In this document: positions 58,184 to 64,000 of the stretch, one piece after another
Position numbering within the stretch: position 1 is the first letter of the stretch
Layout: each line of letters begins with the position of its first letter
Made by a program: the position numbers and the translations under genes
Notes under the pieces: generated by a model
The model's database searches: none
Told to the model about the DNA's origin: nothing
What the model saw: only the letters and a program-made list of their open reading frames with translations
Source: Gonapodya prolifera JEL478
Lineage: Eukaryota > Monoblepharomycota > Monoblepharidomycetes > Monoblepharidales > Gonapodyaceae
Direction: 5' to 3'
DNA: 64,000 nucleotides
NCBI GenBank assembly: GCA_001574975.1
Contig: KQ965733.1
Location: 127,012-191,011, forward strand

Positions 58184-59925
58184 TCATGTCCGTTGCCGCT
58201 TCGCATCGGGGCCCTCTTGTCCTGGCGGACCTCGGATGTTGCCAGGAATGGGCGGCATTGGTGGCATTGGGAAGGGAGGCGGTCGACCAAGAGTTGGCAT
58301 CGGTGGAAGGGCATAACTTGGCATTGGCGGCAGTCCAGGCATGGGAGGCCGGCCCCCAGGTGGAGGCATACCAGGGGGAGGTCCAAGAGGTCGGCCAGGA
58401 GGAATACCAGGAAGCGCTGGCATAGGAGGTGGAGGAAATGCAGGGGGTCGTCCAGGAAAGGAAGGAAGAGCCGGGGGCGCGAAAGATAAAGGACGAGATG
58501 GAGGTATGTCGTCGTCCTATGGAATATAGTTGCCATTCTCAGTGAAATATTCAAGCACCTGGAGAACAGGCACATCGTTAATCACCATTTCCATTTCACC
58601 CTCGTCGTCACCGACGTCTGGTGCTGCTGCCGAGTCTCCGTAAAGCCCTGTTTCACCCTTGCGCACCAGCGACATTCGCTGCAGATCCATTAAGGATTTG
58701 GGAAGCGGGAGAGAAATCAGGTCGTCCGCATCAGTAAACTGCACGGAAAAGAGTACAATAAGGGCCATGTGAGGGGGAACCGAAGTTGCAAACGGACATA
58801 CCTCGACGGTTTCCACGATGACGAAGTCCTGCCAGTCTATCTGGTTGAATGCAACTACAGCACAGAGCATGTGTGACAGTAGGACCCCGCGAATGAATAT
58901 CGGAACACTCACCTCTTTCTGCCTCCTCTTCCTCCTCTTTTTTCCGCTTGTTCTCCTCCTGATAGGTCTTCCACTTTACCCGCTTCATACAACGTTCCAA
59001 TACTGCGAATCTATCATTTCTATTTTGTTCCAGTTTGGCCAATGCTTGCTTAGGTGGGACGAGAACTTTGGTGTATTGTTCAACGAGCTTCGTAAAATAG
59101 GGAAACAACGAATGGGTGGGGCGAAGGAAGTCGAATTGGTAGTTGCGGGATTCACGTTGGGCGAGATTGGCCATGAAGTTGCGACCGTTTCGAGCAACAA
59201 ACTGAGCAGTAAGCTTCAGGATGTCCCTAGAGTATCAATGGTGAATTACTGCACCTTGCAAGACAACAGCTCACTTACAGGTCCTGCGCAGATATTGCAG
59301 GCATTTCCACAACGAATTCATATGGTGGTGGCTCAACTGGTATGGCTTCTTCAGCTTTTCCCCCACCCGTTCGGTTCTCCACTCCAGCATCCTCGCGCTG
59401 CATTGTAAGGTTAAGCCCATGTGAAGCACGGCTAAAACGTCCCCACGCACATGCGTCTCTTCGGTCCTGTCTGCGTTTCCTTCTTTTACTTCCTGGATTC
59501 TGTGCTGGTAGTATGCATGATATGGGTCCACCGGGTTGAGGAAAGCGAATTTGGGGTTGAACTTTTCGTTCTCTCTTATCTACGAGTCATGATTCAATTT
59601 CGATGATTGGTTGCACATTTCGGTGCCAATAACGTGAGATTCATAGTTTTGAAGACATCTAGCAGTGAAGACACTCACTTTCTCCTCGAATTGCGGTGCA
59701 TTCCGAGCGACAAACGCCGCTGTCTTGTCCACAATATCTAATTTCGTTTGCAACGCCGAGTAAAACGAAGATAGTGGTGAACGACCAACATCTGCTGCGC
59801 GAAGTGGAGCACCACCCACTCCGAATCTCCGGGGGTGGAATGATGTACCCGCGCGAAAAAGGAGTCGATTGCGTGCCCGGGGCGACCTCCTGCTCCTGCC
59901 CTGCACCGTTCATTGGGATATCCAT
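58184..59925 (-). CDS. SF3A1: Splicing factor 3A subunit 1 (Prp21)
   Basis: Subunit of SF3a in the U2 snRNP, needed for prespliceosome assembly. Start ATG at 59925 (MDIPMNGAGQEQE). SURP1: IIPPPEIRNIVDKTAAFVAR joined over an intron, NAPQFEEKIRENEKFNPKF, FLNPVDPYHAYYQHRI. SURP2: PPPYEFVVEMPAISAQDL, LDILKLTAQFVARNGRNFM, NYQFDFLRPTHSLFPYF. The Prp21-like region continues KLVEQYTKVLVPPK, MKRVKWKTYQEENK and AFNQIDWQDFVIVETVE. The C-terminus is a Pro/Met/Gly-rich segment ending GPDAKRQRT. The ubiquitin-like domain that closes animal SF3A1 is missing and no downstream exon is apparent within the 79 bases before the convergent CRH gene; yeast Prp21 also lacks it. The splice at 58530-58578 could use either of two donors. 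Confidence 0.93.
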
Positions 59926-60104
59926 GCCTGAATGAGCGGGTTTGGAAAATGGGTCCGATTTTATCACAACAGTAGAGTGTGATAATTGTAACGACAGCTT
60001 TCCTTTCCCCCCTCCTTCTTTTCTTGGGCACAATAAATATCTATGAATACACGAAACACATAATTTCATTTATGATACGTGATGACGCTACACCTCAACA
60101 AGTG

Positions 60105-63100
60105 TCAGTGACTTCCTAAAAGCTTGGCAGCTTCTTGGACTCCCGCAACAGTCCCGCCCCCTGCCTGCCCACCAGCCCAGGCCGCCAAGAGAAACTGACC
60201 CACACCTACACCCGGGGCACCAGCGCTTGCCTGTGTCGCAGCTGCACCACCAGTGTTCGGCATTCCGGCACTAACATTTACACCCACACTGTTATCTCCC
60301 ACCCCAGCCCCGGTGACATTTGAGGCGCTCACGTTCCCTCCCAAGCCAGTTCCTGAAACTCCGCTGGCATTGGCGCCCGACCCAGCACCAGCCAAGTTAC
60401 CCGCCGCAACGTTAGCAGTCCCTCCGGCGCCTTGGCTCATGAGCCCCGACGCACCCCCGGTCACGGCACTTTGTGTCGTAGCGCCTCCAGCAGCTGCACC
60501 GCCTGCTGCACTAGCACCTCCCGCACCGCCAACAGAACCTGCCGCAGTGGCTCCAGCCGCGCCAGCAACCCCACCGGCAGTTGCTGCGATGCTTCCTCCT
60601 GTGAGAAGAGTCACGCCTCCAATGCTAAAAAAAAGCGAAGAGGAATCTTTAGTTTGGCTGATAGCGATCTGTGATCACCAGAGAGGAAACGTACGCGCCA
60701 GCATTCACTCCGACTACCACTGCCCCGATGACGAGCGCCGTGCCTGCCACGGCGCCAATTGTTGCACCTGCAATTACTGCGGCTGTTGGTCCTGAAGATG
60801 TCACGTTGCCATCGCGGGCCGCTGGTGGCACGATTGATTGAGTCGTTGAGTTTCCCGGTGTCGCTGTTGTGGAGATAAAGAACTCTTGGAAATCAACGAG
60901 ATGCAGAACTCCCACTTGAACCCTCACTTGTTAATGTGCGCTGATTAAAATTGGCGGTTGTCACGGGGACAGCCTTTGTGAACTTTCCGGTGCTAGTTGT
61001 CCCGTTGAAGGGTGGGATCGCGGTCAGTGTTGGCGACTGCAAAGTGATCTCAGCGGCTGTCAGTGCCGGCGCGATCGTGGTTGAGGCCACTAATGGAAAG
61101 GAAAGTGTGGTTTCGTTGCTGGGTGGAGGAACAGTTGTCATCAGTGAGAGAACAGGCGTTGTGGTCGGCTCCTGTAAAGGTGCAGTTGTTGTAACAGGGG
61201 GCATATTGGTGGCGCTTGGTGGTGCGGCTGCCCTGTTTGTTTTTAGATCAACGCAAAGTATAACAACGCAGATGCACCACACAGCTCAGCCCATTCGCTC
61301 ACGTGGCCGTTGCGGTCTGGGTTTCTGACGGCATTTGAATCGGGGGAGTTTCTGTTGTTGTAGTACTTTGACTTCATGGTTCGTTGATGAAGCGATGACA
61401 AGCAGTAAATGATGTGAAAATAAAAAGGTTTCCCACCTGGTCGAAGTGGGTGTCTGTGATGTTGTTGTACCCTCACTATGCATTAAATGGGGTCGTCAAT
61501 CAAAGCGCAGGGAGAAGTGTAGGCCTCTTGCCTCACGTTATGGTTAATTGTGTCTCAGTCGTCATTCTGTGGATCATGGTATATGAGCACTGAATGTTCT
61601 ACATCCCTTCAAGCGAGCACTTACGATGTGGTGGTCGTTGGGGTAATTGTCATTGAGGATGTTGTGGAAGGTGTGAACGACGTGGTTGATCTTTGGCAGA
61701 TATATTAAGGTTTAAGCGCAGAAGGGCGGATGCACAAAACAATTTTTTTCTCACGTTGTGGTGGGCGTAGTAGTTGACGTGGTCGTGCTTTGACTCCACG
61801 ATTCGTTGGTGAGGACAAAAAAAAAAAAGATGTCGAGCAGGTGCCCGAACAACCAATCAGCTCTTTCTTCTTTCCTCCCAGGAAATCACGCGAGAGCTCC
61901 CACCTGGTGGTCGACGATGTCAGGGTCTGGGTCTGTGTCATTGTTGTCGTCGTCGCGGTCTCGCTAAAGGCATGTCAACAAATGCCAAACAGCAGCCATT
62001 ACGATTCCGTGCGTCAGTCAGAGGCTTCACGACATCGTGGCAATAAGTGAAGAGGAAGACTCTTACGTCGTGCTCGTGAGTGTCTCGGTCGTGACACTGC
62101 GTGCGTTGCCACAGGTGTTGCAAAAAAATCGAAACCAGGCGCACGTGAGAAAACAAGTGTCACAAAAACGGGCGTTGGGTCGTCATACCTGGTCGTTGAA
62201 GACGTCTCTGACGTTGTAGCGGTGGTCGTAGGTGTCTCTGATGTTGTCGCAGTGGTCTGTGTGAAAGAAATCATTGAGGATTTGAAACTGGGCGGCAGGC
62301 GACAACGGCATCACCACAAATCATACTTACAGTTGTTGTGACAGCGAGCCTTCTTTCCACAATGTACCCTTCTACCAAAAGTTCGCTTCCAGGTTGAGGG
62401 TCGCACGCAAGGTCGTTCAGACTGCCGTCGTTATTGTACCTTCAAGAAATCGTTCACTTGTTATCCCAAGAAGCCTGGCAAACGTGGAGCTCCAAACGGT
62501 CCGAAAGGAAACTCACATGATGACACACTGCTCCACTCCATTGACGTTGTTGGGCTCGTTCGGAGTGAAGACAACCGCCGCATACGTGCTGTTCCAAACA
62601 ACCTCACTGACGGCATAGCTTGCGGAAGAGAAGAATGATCGATCTCCCTAATGGTACCACAGGTGTTATTTTGGACGGTCAAAATTTCTCTCTCTGGAAA
62701 CGTGCTGAACTAGCAAGAAACCCACACTTTGCCCGACGCTGTCAATGCCAACCCAGGAACTGCCCAACAAAAGCAGAGGCTTGAAATAAATTCACTGACG
62801 CACGGATGGTCTACTCACATAATGCTCATGTCTGAGATGACGCTAAACACAGCCGCTTGGTCGGCAGGGGACTGTATTCTGACGAGTTCCGCCTTGGAGT
62901 TTTGGTATAAAAATTGAAATGAATACCAGCACAAGTAATGCCAAGCAAGCGACTGGCAGCAAACCTGATATATCAACGCCGCATTTGCAACCGCCTCAAA
63001 CCAATTGAGAGTCGCTGGTGCTCGCACAAATCTCACAGCTCTGCCGTTGACGATTGTGAAACCATTTGTAGCAGCATCGGAGGGAGTACTTTTGCAATAA

Positions 63101-64000
63101 AATGGGTTGGTAGGTCAGTTAAAGACTAATGACTTTGAGCCCAAGCGCATAATACTGCATACATGTATTCAGCAGGAGGGACGATCCCAATTTGGGAGCC
63201 TCCGGTTTCTGCAAGTGTGGCCGTGCATATGCTTCCGTTGGTTGAAACTGTGCCGCCACGCGCAAGGCACCACGCTGAAGTCACACCACCACTAACTGTT
63301 GCGGTGGTAGGGGTCGCAGATGTGGTGGTGTAAGTGGTGCTTTTACTTCAAGATCCATTGGTGAGGGGGAAAGACGCAAGCAGGCGCCCAAACATCCAAT
63401 CAGCTCTTTCTTCTTTACTCCTTGGAAAAACGCGAGAGCTCCCACCTGGTCGTCGACGATGTCAGTGTCTGGGTTTCCGTGGTGGTTTCTGTGGAAGTTT
63501 GAGTCTCGGTGGACGTTGGTGTCTCGGTGACACTGCGTGCAACGCCAAAAGTGTTGCAAGAGATCGAAACCAGGTGCATGTGTGAACACAAGTGCCACAA
63601 AAATGGCCGCTAGGTCACCATACCTGGTCGTTGAAGACGTCTGCGTCATCGTGGTCTCGCTACGGGGTATGTCAACACATGCAAACGGCAGGCCATGAGA
63701 GATTTCGCGTGAGTCAGTCAGGGACCTCACGACATCAAACTCGCGTGGCAACAAGCGGAGAGTAAGATTCTTACGTTGTGCTCGCGGATGTCTCGGTCGT
63801 GACACTGCGTGCGTTGCCACAAGCGTCGCAAAGGTAATCGGAACACCGAAAATTGTAAGGCGCGGATTAAAGAGTTGAGTGACAGTAAGAAAACATATGC
63901 GAGAGAAAGGGGGGCCGTTAAGTCCGTACCCGGTCGTTGAACTTCTCTGCGTCGTCTCGGTCGTTGCGGTCGCTCTGTACCCATTGACGTCATGTGATAG
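60105..64000 (-). CDS. C-type lectin mucin-like membrane protein, 5' end outside window
   Basis: Surface protein whose N-terminus lies beyond 64000. Read on the minus strand from the right edge: short Ser/Thr-rich exons (for example 63773-63805, 63624-63655, 63437-63540), then an exon (63163-63339) leading to a C-type lectin domain on exons 62965-63088, 62819-62892, 62726-62759, 62517-62647 and 62331-62439. The lectin shows NGRAVRFVRAPATLNWFEAV, ELVRIQSPADQAAVFSVI, SWVGIDSVGQ, the calcium/sugar motif EPNN, EQCVIM, LNDLACD and GYIVE. EPN suggests mannose-type binding in animals. Next is another run of Ser/Thr exons (about 61340-62265), a stretch with NETTLSFPLVASTTIAPA, a hydrophobic Gly/Ala segment (VIAGATIGAVAGTALVIGAV) read as a membrane span, and a very Gly/Ala-rich C-terminus ending KLLGSH (stop at 60105). 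The lectin call is firm; the count and edges of the small stalk exons are approximate. Confidence 0.78.
61840..62220. repeat. Stalk exon-intron cassette, copy 1
   Basis: Block of coding and intron sequence of the lectin mucin that recurs at 63380-63832. Matching landmarks include CCAATCAGCTCTTTCTTCTTT, here given as its first 20 bases, at about 61852; GTCGACGATGTCAG near 61910; GTCTCGCTA near 61960; GACACTGCGTGCGTTGCCAC near 62092; and CATACCTGGTCGTTGAAGAC near 62187. Similarity covers introns as well as exons. Confidence 0.75.
63380..63832. repeat. Stalk exon-intron cassette, copy 2
   Basis: Second copy, on the other side of the lectin domain. The same landmarks occur near 63396 (CCAATCAGCTC), 63452, 63654, 63802 and 63622, so the sub-blocks are present in a partly different order, with one (GACACTGCGTGC) present twice (about 63529 and 63802), as expected from tandem duplication with unequal exchange. 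Confidence 0.75.

Noticed and set aside
60253-60795. Ala/Pro-rich plus-strand frame of 180 codons
   Set aside because: Antisense of the Gly/Ala-rich tail of the lectin mucin; no signal or domain.
1-64000. Transposons, virus-like elements, CRISPR arrays, rRNA and tRNA genes
   Set aside because: Reading both strands, I found no transposase, reverse transcriptase or integrase motifs, no terminal repeats, no spacer arrays and no convincing tRNA arms. A tRNA or snRNA could still be missed without a covariance-model search.

Overview
The window is nuclear DNA of a fungus. Nearly every gene is cut by short GT-AG introns (mostly 45-110 bases, GTAAGT/GTGAGT-like donors), genes lie on both strands with very small gaps (tail-to-tail gaps of 33, 52 and 79 bases), and the content is typical of fungi: a CRH-type cell-wall transglycosylase, a single-polypeptide acetyl-CoA carboxylase, a LAM/Ysp2-type sterol-transfer protein and a Bli-3-like flavin-binding protein. 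A C-type lectin mucin, a receptor-like protein with a cytoplasmic SH3 domain and a SMG5-like decay factor fit an early-diverging (for example zoosporic) lineage better than a yeast. That placement is inference. I saw no rRNA, tRNA, CRISPR array, transposon or virus-like element.

Layout, left to right. 0.3-2.8 kb: sphingosine-1-phosphate lyase (-). 3.5-6.2 kb: Cys-rich membrane protein with SH3 tail (-). 7.1-9.6 kb: ABCG half-transporter (+). 10.3-10.7 kb: mitochondrial ribosomal protein bL34 (-). 10.9-17.3 kb: ankyrin/Ras-GEF (+). 17.4-21.2 kb: glucosidase II alpha (-). 21.3-23.1 kb: small Cys-rich membrane protein (-). 23.2-25.2 kb: mitochondrial GatB (-). 25.4-33.2 kb: acetyl-CoA carboxylase (-). 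33.8-34.9 kb: Bli-3-like protein (-). 35.0-35.4 kb: hypervirulence-associated TUDOR protein (+). 35.7-36.6 kb: uncertain membrane protein (-). 36.9-41.6 kb: GRAM/VASt sterol-transfer protein (+). 42.1-43.9 kb: FMN 2-hydroxyacid oxidase/dehydrogenase (+). 44.5-48.6 kb: SMG5-like protein (+). 48.7-51.1 kb: UBX/leucine-rich-repeat protein (-). 51.5-56.1 kb: ABCF2/Arb1-type ATPase with a very long charged N-terminus (-). 56.3-58.1 kb: CRH glucan/chitin transglycosylase (+). 58.2-59.9 kb: splicing factor SF3A1 (-). 60.1 kb to the right edge: C-type lectin mucin, cut by the window end (-).

There is no operon logic. Most genes are housekeeping: lipid metabolism, glycoprotein quality control, translation, ribosome assembly, splicing and mRNA decay. 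The less ordinary material is the surface and signalling set: two Cys-rich single-pass proteins (one with an SH3 tail), a lectin mucin, a CRH enzyme and a Ras exchange factor with ankyrin repeats and an unfamiliar duplicated helical module.

The points most worth a second look are two candidate 6-base microexons in the SH3 receptor gene and a 12-base one in the hydroxyacid oxidase gene; a duplicated GVWPPP module in the Ras-GEF; a lectin domain that lacks both partners of one conserved disulfide, with exon-intron cassettes of its Ser/Thr stalk copied on both sides; a UBX-LRR fusion; and an ABCF2-type protein carrying an ABCF1-like acidic/basic N-terminus. Exon boundaries were set by eye from splice motifs, frame and family conservation, so individual edges may be off by a few bases.
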